Positions 40,707-50,052 of a stretch of DNA of 64,000 nt are shown here, piece after piece. The position numbers were made by a program, and so were the translations under genes. Location of the stretch: assembly GCF_049747295.1 (NCBI RefSeq), contig NZ_JBMHJM010000001.1:4588001-4652000 (forward strand), read 5' to 3'. Source of the stretch: Afipia sp049747295 (GTDB lineage Bacteria; Pseudomonadota; Alphaproteobacteria; Rhizobiales; Xanthobacteraceae). Positions within the stretch are counted from its first letter, which is position 1, and each line of letters begins with the position of its first letter. The notes under the pieces were generated by a model, which was not told where the DNA came from, did no database searches, and was given only the letters and a program-made list of their open reading frames with translations.

Positions 40707-40943
40707 ATGGCCAAGAAACCCGGAACCAATCCCAAAGGCGAGTTTGCCTTCTTCGACGTCGTCTATGAGGATGGTTCACAGCGCTCGAACCGACGCGTGC
40801 CGGCAGAATTGCTAGGTGGTCTGGATAAGGATGAGCCTGCCCGAGCCTTCATCATGGAGCAGGATCGCGATATCGCCGAGAAATCCGGACGCCCGCCGCT
40901 TGCGATCAAGAGTGTGACGCGCACGGGCGCCAAAAAGAGGTAA
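40707..40943 (+). CDS. small conserved-type hypothetical protein
   Basis: A 78-residue soluble protein (KGEFAFFDVVYEDGSQRSNR, VPAELLGGLDKDEPARAFIME) with AAGG before the ATG. Compact alpha/beta, no signal sequence. The family is not recognised, though the pattern looks conserved rather than random. Confidence 0.6.
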   Translation: MAKKPGTNPKGEFAFFDVVYEDGSQRSNRRVPAELLGGLDKDEPARAFIMEQDRDIAEKSGRPPLAIKSVTRTGAKKR

Positions 40944-41201
40944 CGCAGCGGTCGCAATCAGACCTCCGGATGCTTCAACGCGAATCCGTGCCCCAACGCA
41001 TTCCCCGTTGCCGGTCGGTGTATCGTCCCGCGTCCTTTGTTTTATTCCACGGCACAGCGGCCATTCACTTTAAAATCTCTCTAAGTCACTGTTTTCGCGG
41101 TGTTGCTTGGCGCCTGCACCGACTATTGGTGGGGAGCCGGGGCGGAATTCGTTGCGGCGTCGATCTGCGCAAGCCGAACCTTCAACCCCTGCGTTCCAAC
41201 C

Positions 41202-41741
41202 ATGTCGATTGCCGCGTCCAGCCTGCCAACCCAGCCTGTCGATCTGGATGTGCTGTTTCGCCAGTATCATGCGGAACTCAGCGCGTTCGCTTATCGCCGG
41301 GTCAAAAACCGCGAAACTGCTGCCGACGTAGTGCAGGATGCGTTCGTCCGCTATCTCGATTGCGGGCTGCCTGCGATTGCGCAACACACGCATCCGCGCT
41401 TCTTCCTGTGGCGTATTGTGGGCAACATCACCATCGATATCGCGCGCCGTGACCGCCGCCGCGGGGCGTTCACGCCAATCGACGATGTCGCCGAACAGAT
41501 CGTCGATCCGCTGCCGACGCCATATGAGCGATTGGAGACACGGCAGCAGTTCCTGCAACTGAAGAAGGCGCTGAACGACCTTCCAGCGGCGCAAAGCACG
41601 GCCCTGGTCCTGAACCGGCTCGAAGGGCTGAGCCATGCGGATATCGCCAGCCGCCTTGGCGTGTCGTCGAGCATGGTGTCCAAGTACATTATGAGCGCAT
41701 TGAAGCACTGCCTGCGGCGGATGACCCTGAGCGGTTTCTGA
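41202..41741 (+). CDS. FecI-type ECF sigma factor
   Basis: A 179-residue ECF sigma factor of the iron-starvation (FecI) type: region 2 (about 12-75, LFRQYHAELSAFAYRRVKNRETAADVVQDAF) and region 4 (about 120-170, ALNDLPAAQSTALVLNRLEGLSHADIASRLGVS), each read in short motifs. It is followed by fecR-type and STN-bearing TonB receptor genes, the classic surface-signalling order. ATG at 41202 is preferred to the upstream frame start at 41100. Confidence 0.9.
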   Translation: MSIAASSLPTQPVDLDVLFRQYHAELSAFAYRRVKNRETAADVVQDAFVRYLDCGLPAIAQHTHPRFFLWRIVGNITIDIARRDRRRGAFTPIDDVAEQIVDPLPTPYERLETRQQFLQLKKALNDLPAAQSTALVLNRLEGLSHADIASRLGVSSSMVSKYIMSALKHCLRRMTLSGF

Positions 41742-41852
41742 CCGATTTTCGACACCCCGCAAATTTAATGACAATTCCGCTGTCGTTCGCGGCGTCTGCG
41801 TCGTCTTAACAGGTAGCAAGCCTCGTTCGATTCCACCTGCCGATCGTCTTTG

Positions 41853-42830
41853 ATGTCCAAGCCACCGCCATTCAGCCCAAATTCTGATACTCCGCTCGAT
41901 CCGCGGACGGAGCAGGCGCTGGAGAAGCTCGTCCACCTGCATTCCGGCGCCGAGACCGAGGCGGACTGGACCAATTATGAGGACTGGAAGGCGGCATCTG
42001 CCGAAAATCGGCACGCCGCCGATCGCGCCGAGACGCTGTGGCAGAAACTTGGACCCGCATTGGCGCCCCGGCGGCGGGCCAAACCGAAGTCGATCCCCAT
42101 CATCCTGGTGCTTGTGTTGGCAGGATTGGCCGCGATGCTGGTCGCCAGCGGCTGGTTCGGTCCGCCGCGATATCTGTTCGCCGATCAGACAACGGCGGTG
42201 GGGGAACACAAGCACATCATGCTGGCTGATGGCTCGAAGGTTGAAATCGATAGCGACACCGCATTCGATATCGATGTCAGCCACTCGAAGCGCGAACTGA
42301 CCCTCTATACCGGCCAGATCTTCGTCACGGTGACGCCCGACAAGACACGTCCGTTCATGGTCAAGGCGGGCAACGGCGTTGCGCGGGCGCTCGGTACGGC
42401 ATTCGGAGTTCGGCAGGACCAGGACGGGACGCATGTCGTTGTGACTGAGAGTACGGTGCGGGTGTCCGGAACCGCATCCGGCCGGACCGTCGATGTCCAT
42501 GCGGGCCAGCAAGTAGAGTATTCGCCGCAGCGCGGCTTAAGCGAACCGAAGCGTGCGGATCTCCGCGTCCTGACCGCATGGCGCAGCGGCCAGATGATCT
42601 TCGAGGGCCGTCCGCTGGGCGACGTCGTTGCCGAAATGGGGCGATACCGGTGGGGGGCCATCGTCTTCTCGGATGCCAGCCTGAAGCAGCTTCTGGTCAC
42701 CGGCATCTTCGATACCGCCGACACAGACGGGCTGCTCAATGCCATTGCGACGGTTCTGCCGGTGAAGATCCACCGCGTGCCGGGCGTCGCACTGATCCAG
42801 CGCGATGCCGCCCGCGCGGTGGCTCGATAA
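41853..42830 (+). CDS. FecR-type anti-sigma/sensor
   Basis: A 325-residue FecR-type protein. The cytosolic DUF4880-like N terminus (about 10-75, with LVHLHSGAETEADWTNYEDWKAA) would hold the sigma factor. One membrane helix (about 80-100, IPIILVLVLAGLAAMLVAS) precedes a periplasmic FecR domain (about 115-230, DGSKVEIDSDTAFDIDVSH) and a C-terminal STN-like part. It passes the signal from the receptor to the sigma factor. The TTG at 41850 is an alternative start. Confidence 0.9.
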   Translation: MSKPPPFSPNSDTPLDPRTEQALEKLVHLHSGAETEADWTNYEDWKAASAENRHAADRAETLWQKLGPALAPRRRAKPKSIPIILVLVLAGLAAMLVASGWFGPPRYLFADQTTAVGEHKHIMLADGSKVEIDSDTAFDIDVSHSKRELTLYTGQIFVTVTPDKTRPFMVKAGNGVARALGTAFGVRQDQDGTHVVVTESTVRVSGTASGRTVDVHAGQQVEYSPQRGLSEPKRADLRVLTAWRSGQMIFEGRPLGDVVAEMGRYRWGAIVFSDASLKQLLVTGIFDTADTDGLLNAIATVLPVKIHRVPGVALIQRDAARAVAR

Positions 42831-42948
42831 AAAAATCGTTCGATCAGAAAAAATTGCTGTCGTTCCCGGGGCGACGTTCGTCTTCCAAAGTAAGGGGCTG
42901 CGTACACCGCAGCCGAGGGGGCGAAAAAGCCGGGCTTTGGGGGCGACT

Positions 42949-45450
42949 GTGACTGTGAGTGAGACGAGAGGGAACCGACCCGCCGGTCGGCGCAAGGCAT
43001 TTTTCCTGAGTGCGACAGCGCTCGTGCTGGTGTGCGGCGCGTGGCCTGCGGCTGCGCAGACGGCCTTGGACACGGCGGCTGGTCGAGCCCCAACTGCCGC
43101 AACGCTCACAAACTTCGATATTCCCGCAGGCGATATCGGGCCGGCCCTGACAAATTGGGCAGCGCAATCTCATGTGCGTCTCGTGGCTTCGACCGACGCG
43201 CTCAAGGGCGTGAAGACGGACGGCGTCAAAGGTGTCTATGCGCCGGAGGAGGCGCTCGATCGCTTGCTCAGCAATACGGAGCTGCGTTCGAATTTTGCCG
43301 GCAAGCGAACCGTCACCATCCTTAGCCCGTCCTCGCTTGACGCCAATGCGCAGGCAGCGCTGCCGACCATCGATGTGACGGAATCCGGCAACAAGCAGGG
43401 CGCCGATAGTACTTATGTCCCCACCAACAGCCGGGGCGGCAGCAAGACCAACACGCCGCTGATCGAGATTCCGCAGACCATCAACGTCATCACGGCCAAG
43501 CAGATCAGCGACCAGGGCGCGCAGAGCGTGAGCCAGGCACTCCGCTACACGCCCGGTGTTCTGGCCGAGAGTTACGGTGGTTCGTCGCAGTTCGATGCGT
43601 TCACGCAGGTGCGTGGTTTCAAGGCCGACTTCTATCTCGACGGGCAGCGCTTGCCGAACGGCCTGACCAGCACCTCGTGGGCGAGTTCGGTGATCGAGCC
43701 TTATGGTCTTGAGCGCATCGATGTGCTGAAGGGGCCGGCATCGGCGCTCTACGGGCAAAGCACGCTCGGCGGCATCATCGACATGACCAGCAAGCGGCCG
43801 ACCGAGACGCCGATCCATGAAATCCAGGTGCAGACCGGCAGCTACGACCGCAAGCAGGTCGCGGTCGATGTCGGCGGTCCGGTCGATAAGGACGGCAAAC
43901 TGTTCTATCGCTTCACGGGGTTGGCGCGCGACGCCGGCACCCAGGTCGATTACATCGGCGACAATCGCGTCTACGTCGCGCCTGCGCTGACGTGGAAGCC
44001 TGATCTCGACACCTCGATCACGTTCCTCGCGAACTATTTGTCGGAGTGGGGTGGGAAGACCAGTTTCAACTATATGCCGTCCGCAGGAACGGTTCTGCCA
44101 AATGGCCCGTACGGGCGCATTCCATCCAACCGCTACATGGGCGATCCCTATTTCGACCGGTTTGACCGGCAGCAGGGTTCGATCGGTTATCTGTTCGAGC
44201 ACCACGTCAACGAGGCGCTCACCGTGCGGCAGAACCTGCGCTACTACGAAGTGGACGCTGATCTTCGGGCGCTCAATCGCAGCGGCGACATGTTGCCCGG
44301 CAACACAACCATCAACCGCCGCGCGTTCGGCATCGACGCCGGTGCCAAATCGCTCGCTATCGATAACCAGGCCGAGATCAAATATCTGACCGGTCCTCTC
44401 GCGCACACCGTACTGGTGGGTGTTGATTATCGAACGGAGAACAATCATTACAACGTCGGCTGGACTCCGGGTCCGCAGTTGTCGCTGATCCCGCCGATCA
44501 ATGTCTATAATCCGGTTTACGGTCTTCCCATTCCCGATCCCGGCACGACGAACAATACGTTAAGCTCCACGCACGAACAGCAGCTTGGCGTTTATGCGCA
44601 GGACCAGATCAAATACGGCTCGTGGGTAGCGACCATCGGTGGGCGCTTCGACGATGCTGATGCCGATACGCGCGACGGCATAAAGAATATCATTGGCCGG
44701 CAGCGCGACCATGCATTCACCGGGCGTGTCGGTCTGAATTATTTGTTCGACAACGGCGTCGCGCCTTACGTTTCCTATTCAACCGCGTTTCAGCCGCAGC
44801 CGGGCATGGATTTCAACAAGAACGTCTACAAGCCGACCACGGGTGAACAGGTCGAGGTTGGCGTCAAGTATCAGCCGCCTGGCACGAAGACCCTGATCAC
44901 AGCATCGGTGTTTGACATCACCCAACAGAACCGGCTGACAGCCGATCCGGATCTTACGCACTTCAACAATTTCTTTCAAACGGGTGAAGCGCGGGTCCGC
45001 GGTATCGAGTTCGAAGCCAGGACGGAGATCAAGCCGGGTTTCAACCTGATCGCATCCTATGCGCACCTTGATCATGAGGTGACGAAGGCCGCGACACCGC
45101 AGGAGGTGGGACGGCGTTTGGCACAAGTGCCGCTGGATCAAGCTTCATTGTGGGCTCTGTATGAATTTCAGGAAGGCCAACTTAACGGCTTCGGCTTCGG
45201 CGGTGGCGTTCGCTATGTCGGCAAGACCTGGGATCTAACCAATGCCTTCGTCACGCCGGACTACACGGTGTTCGATGCCCGGCTGCAGTACGACTTCGGA
45301 AAACTCAATCCGCAGCTTAAAGGCACGACGCTGTCTATTAATGCGCTCAATCTGTTCGACAGATATTATGCGACGCAATGCACCTCTGGTCAGGGCTGTA
45401 CGCTCGGCAATCGGCGCACGATCCTGGCGACCATGAGCTACAAATGGTGA
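42949..45450 (+). CDS. TonB-dependent receptor with STN signalling domain
   Basis: An 833-residue outer-membrane siderophore receptor: signal peptide (about 10-37, FFLSATALVLVCGAWPAAAQ), STN domain (about 45-125, FDIPAGDIGPALTNWAAQSH), TonB-box linker, plug (about 140-280, IEIPQTINVIT, LRYTPGVLAESYG, IDVLKGPASALYGQSTLGG), and a barrel ending in a Trp (TMSYKW). The STN domain talks to the FecR protein. No ATG fits well; GTG at 42949 or 42955 after GGGGG is the best start. Its stop overlaps the next start. Confidence 0.9.
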   Translation: MTVSETRGNRPAGRRKAFFLSATALVLVCGAWPAAAQTALDTAAGRAPTAATLTNFDIPAGDIGPALTNWAAQSHVRLVASTDALKGVKTDGVKGVYAPEEALDRLLSNTELRSNFAGKRTVTILSPSSLDANAQAALPTIDVTESGNKQGADSTYVPTNSRGGSKTNTPLIEIPQTINVITAKQISDQGAQSVSQALRYTPGVLAESYGGSSQFDAFTQVRGFKADFYLDGQRLPNGLTSTSWASSVIEPYGLERIDVLKGPASALYGQSTLGGIIDMTSKRPTETPIHEIQVQTGSYDRKQVAVDVGGPVDKDGKLFYRFTGLARDAGTQVDYIGDNRVYVAPALTWKPDLDTSITFLANYLSEWGGKTSFNYMPSAGTVLPNGPYGRIPSNRYMGDPYFDRFDRQQGSIGYLFEHHVNEALTVRQNLRYYEVDADLRALNRSGDMLPGNTTINRRAFGIDAGAKSLAIDNQAEIKYLTGPLAHTVLVGVDYRTENNHYNVGWTPGPQLSLIPPINVYNPVYGLPIPDPGTTNNTLSSTHEQQLGVYAQDQIKYGSWVATIGGRFDDADADTRDGIKNIIGRQRDHAFTGRVGLNYLFDNGVAPYVSYSTAFQPQPGMDFNKNVYKPTTGEQVEVGVKYQPPGTKTLITASVFDITQQNRLTADPDLTHFNNFFQTGEARVRGIEFEARTEIKPGFNLIASYAHLDHEVTKAATPQEVGRRLAQVPLDQASLWALYEFQEGQLNGFGFGGGVRYVGKTWDLTNAFVTPDYTVFDARLQYDFGKLNPQLKGTTLSINALNLFDRYYATQCTSGQGCTLGNRRTILATMSYKW

Positions 45451-46613
45451 CGCCAAGCGTGGCGAGCCAGACGGTTGCGAAGGGCATCCATGCCCTTCGC
45501 GTCTGGTCGGCAATCCACAAATGGACCAGCCTGATCGCAACGATTTTCCTGCTCATGCTCTGCGTCACGGGCCTGCCGCTGATCTTTCATCAAGAGATCG
45601 ACAACTATCTGTCACCACCGATGATGCCGGTCACTACCAAGCCCGGCGTAGAAGCCCCGCTCGATGCCATTGTTGCGGCTCAGCTGGCCAAGCATCCCGG
45701 CGACGTCATGGTGTCGTTCGGCTTCTTTCAGGATCGCCCGGCGGTGGTGGCGCAATCGGCCCCGACAGTGACGACGCCGTTCAATCAATCTCATCGCCAA
45801 AGCTACGATCTGCGGACGGGCGAGGCGGTCAACATGCAGCCGCAGGCGCGCAGCGCCTTCACTGCTTTCCTCAGAGATCTGCATACGGATCTGTTTCTCG
45901 GGCTTCCGGGTGCGCTGTTTCTCGGTGTCATGGCCTTGATCGTGATCGTGGCGATTGTGTCAGGCGTCGTTGTCTACGCATCATTCATGCGCAAGCTCGA
46001 TTTCGGTACCGTGCGCGCCGGACGCAGCAACAAGCTGAAATGGCTCGATCTGCACAATCTGCTCGGCATTGTTACTGTGGCGTGGCTGCTCGGCGTCAGC
46101 GTGACAGGCGCCATCAACACGCTGCATGATCCGGTCGCGGCACAGGTGCGGATGGACATCATGAAGATGGCGAAGAGCCATGGCGGTGAGGTGCCGAAGC
46201 ATCTGGTGTCCGTGGACGCCGCGCTCGCAACCGCTAGGAAAGCGCTTCCGGATGGCGCGCTGATTTCACTGTTCTTTCCGGGTGCCGGTTTCAGCACGCC
46301 GCATCACTACGCGGTGTTCGCGCGTGGCGCCCAGCCGATCACCGCGAAGCTGTTTTATGCCGCGTTGATTGACGCGGAAACCGGCCAGCTCTCGGATACG
46401 TTCGAGATGCCGCTCTATGCGAAGGCGCTGCTGTTGTCCCAGCCGCTGCACTTCGGCGATTACGGCGGCCTGCCGCTCAAGATCATCTGGGCTTTGCTGG
46501 ACATTGCGACCATCATCGTTCTCGGTTCGGGATTATATCTCTGGCTGGCAAAGCTGCGGCGCCCTGCAATCACAGCATCGCAGCCAGCGTTGTTGCCGGA
46601 AAAGTCCCGATGA
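45444..46613 (+). CDS. PepSY-associated transmembrane protein (PiuB-like)
   Basis: A 389-residue inner-membrane protein of the PepSY-TM family, paralogous to that at 29563-30726: N-terminal helix (HKWTSLIATIFLLMLCVTGLPLIFHQEI, read in parts), periplasmic PepSY part, helices around 150-175 and 200-225, and a final helix near 350-370. The start ATG overlaps the receptor stop (45444-45450). Likely role: processing of the imported ferri-siderophore. Overlaps the next gene by ATGA. Confidence 0.9.
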   Translation: MVTPSVASQTVAKGIHALRVWSAIHKWTSLIATIFLLMLCVTGLPLIFHQEIDNYLSPPMMPVTTKPGVEAPLDAIVAAQLAKHPGDVMVSFGFFQDRPAVVAQSAPTVTTPFNQSHRQSYDLRTGEAVNMQPQARSAFTAFLRDLHTDLFLGLPGALFLGVMALIVIVAIVSGVVVYASFMRKLDFGTVRAGRSNKLKWLDLHNLLGIVTVAWLLGVSVTGAINTLHDPVAAQVRMDIMKMAKSHGGEVPKHLVSVDAALATARKALPDGALISLFFPGAGFSTPHHYAVFARGAQPITAKLFYAALIDAETGQLSDTFEMPLYAKALLLSQPLHFGDYGGLPLKIIWALLDIATIIVLGSGLYLWLAKLRRPAITASQPALLPEKSR

Positions 46614-46798
46614 AAGCCGCAAAGAAGAACCAGCCGTTGGGCCGCATTTTTGCGATCCCGATCGTGCTCAATGTGCTTGCCGCCGCAGGTCTGGCAGCGG
46701 GTTTGTTCGGAGATGGCCTGTTCGATGCGGTGTCTTGGCTGCTGCTCGCTCTGCCGTTGATCGTCGCCGCGTGGTGCTTTCGGCTCCGTGCGCGATAA
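46610..46798 (+). CDS. small membrane protein of the iron module
   Basis: A 62-residue protein with two hydrophobic helices and a basic C terminus, overlapping the PepSY gene by 4 bp. It shares the GLxxxLxGDGxxDxVSWxxLxxP pattern with the protein at 30723-30926. It ends the FecI-type operon, and a terminator follows. Confidence 0.75.
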   Translation: MKAAKKNQPLGRIFAIPIVLNVLAAAGLAAGLFGDGLFDAVSWLLLALPLIVAAWCFRLRAR

Positions 46799-46823
46799 CG
46801 GCGCGAAGCGGATAGATCAAATA

Positions 46824-46853
46824 AAAACGGCGGAATGCGATATCCGCCGTTTT
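46824..46853. terminator. bidirectional terminator
   Basis: AAAACGGCGGA (46824-46834) and TCCGCCGTTTT (46843-46853) form an 11-bp stem with A/T runs on both sides, between the convergent iron module and the Bug-type gene. Confidence 0.8.
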
Positions 46854-46879
46854 GCTTTTGAGCTGAAGCAGCTGTGAAC

Positions 46880-47857
46880 TTAGTCCACCTTGGCGCCGGC
46901 GAACTTCACCACCTTGGCCCACTTTTCGGTTTCGTCCACAAGCAGCTTGCCGAAATCGGCAGGTGATCCGGGGAGGACGAAGGCGCCGAGTTCAGTCAGC
47001 CTCGCCTTGGCTTTCGGATCCTTGAGGATTTCGTTGACCTCCTTGTTCAGTTTCTCCTTGATGTCGGCGGGCGTGTTCTTCGGCGCGCCGATGCCGTACC
47101 ACGCGCTTGCCTCATAGCCCGGCAGGAAGTCGGCAACCAGCGGGAGATCGGGCAGTTGCTCCGACCGGACGGTGCTGGTGACGGCCAGTCCGCGCAGCGA
47201 GCCGGAGCGGATGTGCTCGATCGAGGTCGGGATGTTGTCGAACATCACCTGCACCTGGCCGGCCATCAGGTCGGTGAGTGCCGGTGCTCCGCCGCGATAA
47301 GGCACATGAACCATGTTGATGCCGGTGAGCATCTTGAACAGCTCGCCCGACATATGGATGGTCGATCCGTTGCCGGATGATGCCATGTTGAGCTTGCCGG
47401 GGTTCGCCTTGGCATAGGCGATCAGCTCGGGGATCGTCTTGATCGGCAGCTTTGGATTGACGACGACGACGTTCGGGAAGCGGATGATGCCGGCGACAGG
47501 TTCGATGTCTTGCAGAAAATTGAAATTGAGCTTGCTGTAGAGCGACGCATTGATGGCGTTGGCAGGCGCGACAAGCAATAGCGTGTAACCGTCCGGCTCC
47601 GCATGTACGACTTGCTCCGTGGCGATGTTGGTGCCGCCGCCGGGCCGGTTCTCGATCACGAACGGCTGGCCGAGCCGGTCCGACAACCATTGGCCCATCA
47701 GGCGCGCGGTGATATCGGCGGTGCCGCCCGGCGGATAGCCGACGATGACGCGAACCGGCCGTGTTGGATAGCCCTCGGCCCGTGCGATGCGCGACACTGC
47801 TGGCATCGCAACCGCACTGGCAGCCAGCGGCAAAAATTGACGACGAGATAATTTCAT
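46880..47857 (-). CDS. Bug-type (tripartite tricarboxylate) substrate-binding protein
   Basis: A 325-residue periplasmic binding protein of the Bug/TctC family. The signal sequence (MKLSRRQFLPLAASAVAMPA) has a Tat-like RRQFL. Mature motifs include YPTRPVRVIVGYPPGGTADI, ENRPGGGTNIATE, PELIAYAKANPGKLNMASSG and VHVPYRGGAPALTDLMAG. Family members bind carboxylates and often lack cognate transporters; none is adjacent here. GGGAGGAATT precedes the ATG at 47857. Confidence 0.9.
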   Translation of the reverse strand: MKLSRRQFLPLAASAVAMPAVSRIARAEGYPTRPVRVIVGYPPGGTADITARLMGQWLSDRLGQPFVIENRPGGGTNIATEQVVHAEPDGYTLLLVAPANAINASLYSKLNFNFLQDIEPVAGIIRFPNVVVVNPKLPIKTIPELIAYAKANPGKLNMASSGNGSTIHMSGELFKMLTGINMVHVPYRGGAPALTDLMAGQVQVMFDNIPTSIEHIRSGSLRGLAVTSTVRSEQLPDLPLVADFLPGYEASAWYGIGAPKNTPADIKEKLNKEVNEILKDPKAKARLTELGAFVLPGSPADFGKLLVDETEKWAKVVKFAGAKVD

Positions 47858-48126
47858 AATTCCTCCCAAACCGAACCGTCTTTGCGGCTCTGAGGAAAAG
47901 CTACACCGACTCTCTCGGCGCATTAAAGGCTAAAGGCCGCGCCTGTTCGGGCGGGATGTGTTGCGCTGCACACTTGGGGGACTGCGCGTGGCAATCATGA
48001 AAAGTTCACGGCGGCAAGAAACACAAGGAACTGTGTCGATTGCATCAATAACGGTCGTTTTTGCTGCATCTGTGCCCGAATTAACGAACCATTCAGCGCC
48101 TTTGCCAACGGCAGCTTTACCTGCGT

Positions 48127-50025
48127 TTGGTACATTTCCCGCCGAAAGATAAGAAACGGCGAGCGAAACAAGTGCTCCGGCTTCAGAACACCATTCTCGA
48201 GATGATTGCGCGGGGCGAGACATTTCGTCCGACAATTGAACGGCTGTGCCGCGAGATCGAGCAGATGCTGCCGGGCGTTCGGTGCTCCACTGCGACGGTC
48301 GAGCGCAACAACTGCATCGGCACGTGCATTGGCCCCAGCCTTCCCGAGGCTCTCAATAAAGGCTTTGAAGGAACACTCGTCGGGCCGGACGTTGGATCAT
48401 GCGGATCCGCCGCTTACATGAGGACCCCGGTGTTCGTTCAGGACATCGAGCACGATCCGAAGTTTGCACCCGTCAAGGATTTCTTCCTGTCGCTCGGCGT
48501 CAGGGCCTGCTGGTCAGTGCCGATCTGCGACGAGAATGGCCGCGCCATCGCGGTGCTGGCATTCTATTTCCCGGAGATCCGCGGGCCGAGCGCTCGCGAG
48601 CGCCGCCTGATGGAAATCTTCCATCGTTTGTTTGTGATCGCATTTGAGCGGAATGAACGCTTCGTCGCGCGCGAGCGCCGCGCCTTCGTCGACTCATTGA
48701 CCGGACTCTCCAATCGTGCAGCTTTCGATGCGGCGCTGTCCCGCGTGCCAAACCGTGGCCCCGGAAGCTGGGCGCTGTTGATGATTGATCTCGATAACCT
48801 CAAGATCATCAACGACACGTTCGGGCATCAGGCGGGCGATGCTTTGCTCGAGTCCGTTGCACACCGGATTTCGCAAGCAATGATGCCGGATGTCACATTC
48901 CGGCTTGGCGGCGATGAGTTCGCCGTGATCGTCCAACATCAGGAATCGCTTCGCGATCTCGCTGCCGCGGCCGAGCGGGTGCTTTCGGCGATTGCAGCGC
49001 CGGTGGATGTTTCCGGGCAGGTCATTGTTCCGCAAGCGACGATTGGCAGCGCGGTGTTCTCGGTCGAGGATGCCGACGCACAAGCCGTGCAGCAGAATGC
49101 CGATTTCGCTCTCTATCATGCTAAGGAAACCGGGCGGGGCGGTTATGTGCGCTACTGGCCCGGCATTGACAGTCGCATCAGCAATCGCCGCACCGCGATC
49201 AACGATCTGACGTCCGCGATTGGAGACAATCGGATTCTGGCTTACTATCAACCGGTGGTCAGGATCGACAGCCGCGAGATTGTCGGCTTCGAAGCGCTTT
49301 GCCGATTAAGAACAACGAGCGGCGCCATCGTGACTGCCGCTGCCTTTCAGGACGCGACGTCTGATGTACGCATCGCGGGAGCGCTGACCAACCGGATGAT
49401 GTCGATCGTCAGCGCGGACATGCGCCGGTGGCTCGATGACGGGCTGTCGCTTCAGAAGGTCGGCGTCAACGTCACCACGGCGGATCTGCATGCGGGCGAT
49501 CTGCTCGACAAGATAGCAGCGACTTTCGGCCAGAACGACGTGCCGCTCAGCATGATTACGCTGGAGATCAACGAAAGCGTCTATATGGGAAATCACGACC
49601 GCATCGTTGCCCGGGAAATTCAGAAGCTGCGCGACTTCGGCATCAGCATCTCGCTCGATGATTTCGGTACGGGCTATGCCTCGCTGACGCATTTGAAATC
49701 CATACCGGCCAACAACATTAAGGTCGATCGCTCCTTCGTCGCCGATCTCGCACCAGGAAATTCCTGCATGGCGATTGTCGAGGCAATCATCGGTCTTGCC
49801 GGTAAGCTCGGCATGCGTGTTGTCGCGGAAGGCATCGAGACGTTGGCGCAGGCGGCTCTGTTAGAGGCGGCAGGGTGTTCCCTCGGCCAAGGCTTCCTGT
49901 ATTCGAAGGCGGTCGACCGCGACACGCTCGCAGGTCTTCTCAGCCGTCACGCACAGGGCATTGCAGGAGTTGTGCCGATGCCGGTCGATGATGTTGCCAC
50001 TGATCGCAAGCCGATGGTTGCCTGA
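48127..50025 (+). CDS. GAF-GGDEF-EAL cyclic-di-GMP protein
   Basis: A 632-residue soluble protein: GAF domain (about 15-175, with GVRCSTATVERNN, GSCGSAAYMRTPV), GGDEF domain (about 190-355, GGDEF at 261-265) and EAL domain (about 370-610, EAL at 389-391, DDFGTGYASL, EGIET). Both catalytic motifs look complete, so it may make and/or degrade cyclic-di-GMP. No RxxD inhibitory site precedes GGDEF. The frame opens with TTG at 48127, so the start is uncertain. Confidence 0.9.
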   Translation: MVHFPPKDKKRRAKQVLRLQNTILEMIARGETFRPTIERLCREIEQMLPGVRCSTATVERNNCIGTCIGPSLPEALNKGFEGTLVGPDVGSCGSAAYMRTPVFVQDIEHDPKFAPVKDFFLSLGVRACWSVPICDENGRAIAVLAFYFPEIRGPSARERRLMEIFHRLFVIAFERNERFVARERRAFVDSLTGLSNRAAFDAALSRVPNRGPGSWALLMIDLDNLKIINDTFGHQAGDALLESVAHRISQAMMPDVTFRLGGDEFAVIVQHQESLRDLAAAAERVLSAIAAPVDVSGQVIVPQATIGSAVFSVEDADAQAVQQNADFALYHAKETGRGGYVRYWPGIDSRISNRRTAINDLTSAIGDNRILAYYQPVVRIDSREIVGFEALCRLRTTSGAIVTAAAFQDATSDVRIAGALTNRMMSIVSADMRRWLDDGLSLQKVGVNVTTADLHAGDLLDKIAATFGQNDVPLSMITLEINESVYMGNHDRIVAREIQKLRDFGISISLDDFGTGYASLTHLKSIPANNIKVDRSFVADLAPGNSCMAIVEAIIGLAGKLGMRVVAEGIETLAQAALLEAAGCSLGQGFLYSKAVDRDTLAGLLSRHAQGIAGVVPMPVDDVATDRKPMVA

Positions 50026-50052
50026 TCGGCGCGAGCCTGCAAATCTCAAATA

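Noticed and set aside
40445..40735. A 96-codon minus-strand frame downstream of an EcfG-type promoter
   Set aside because: It overlaps the start of the better gene at 40707, opens before the promoter and has no clear protein features; a shorter internal form cannot be excluded.
42844..44448. A 534-codon open frame on the minus strand
   Set aside because: It is antisense to the STN-type TonB receptor, which has full domain support; the frame is a by-product of high G+C codon use and shows no domain.
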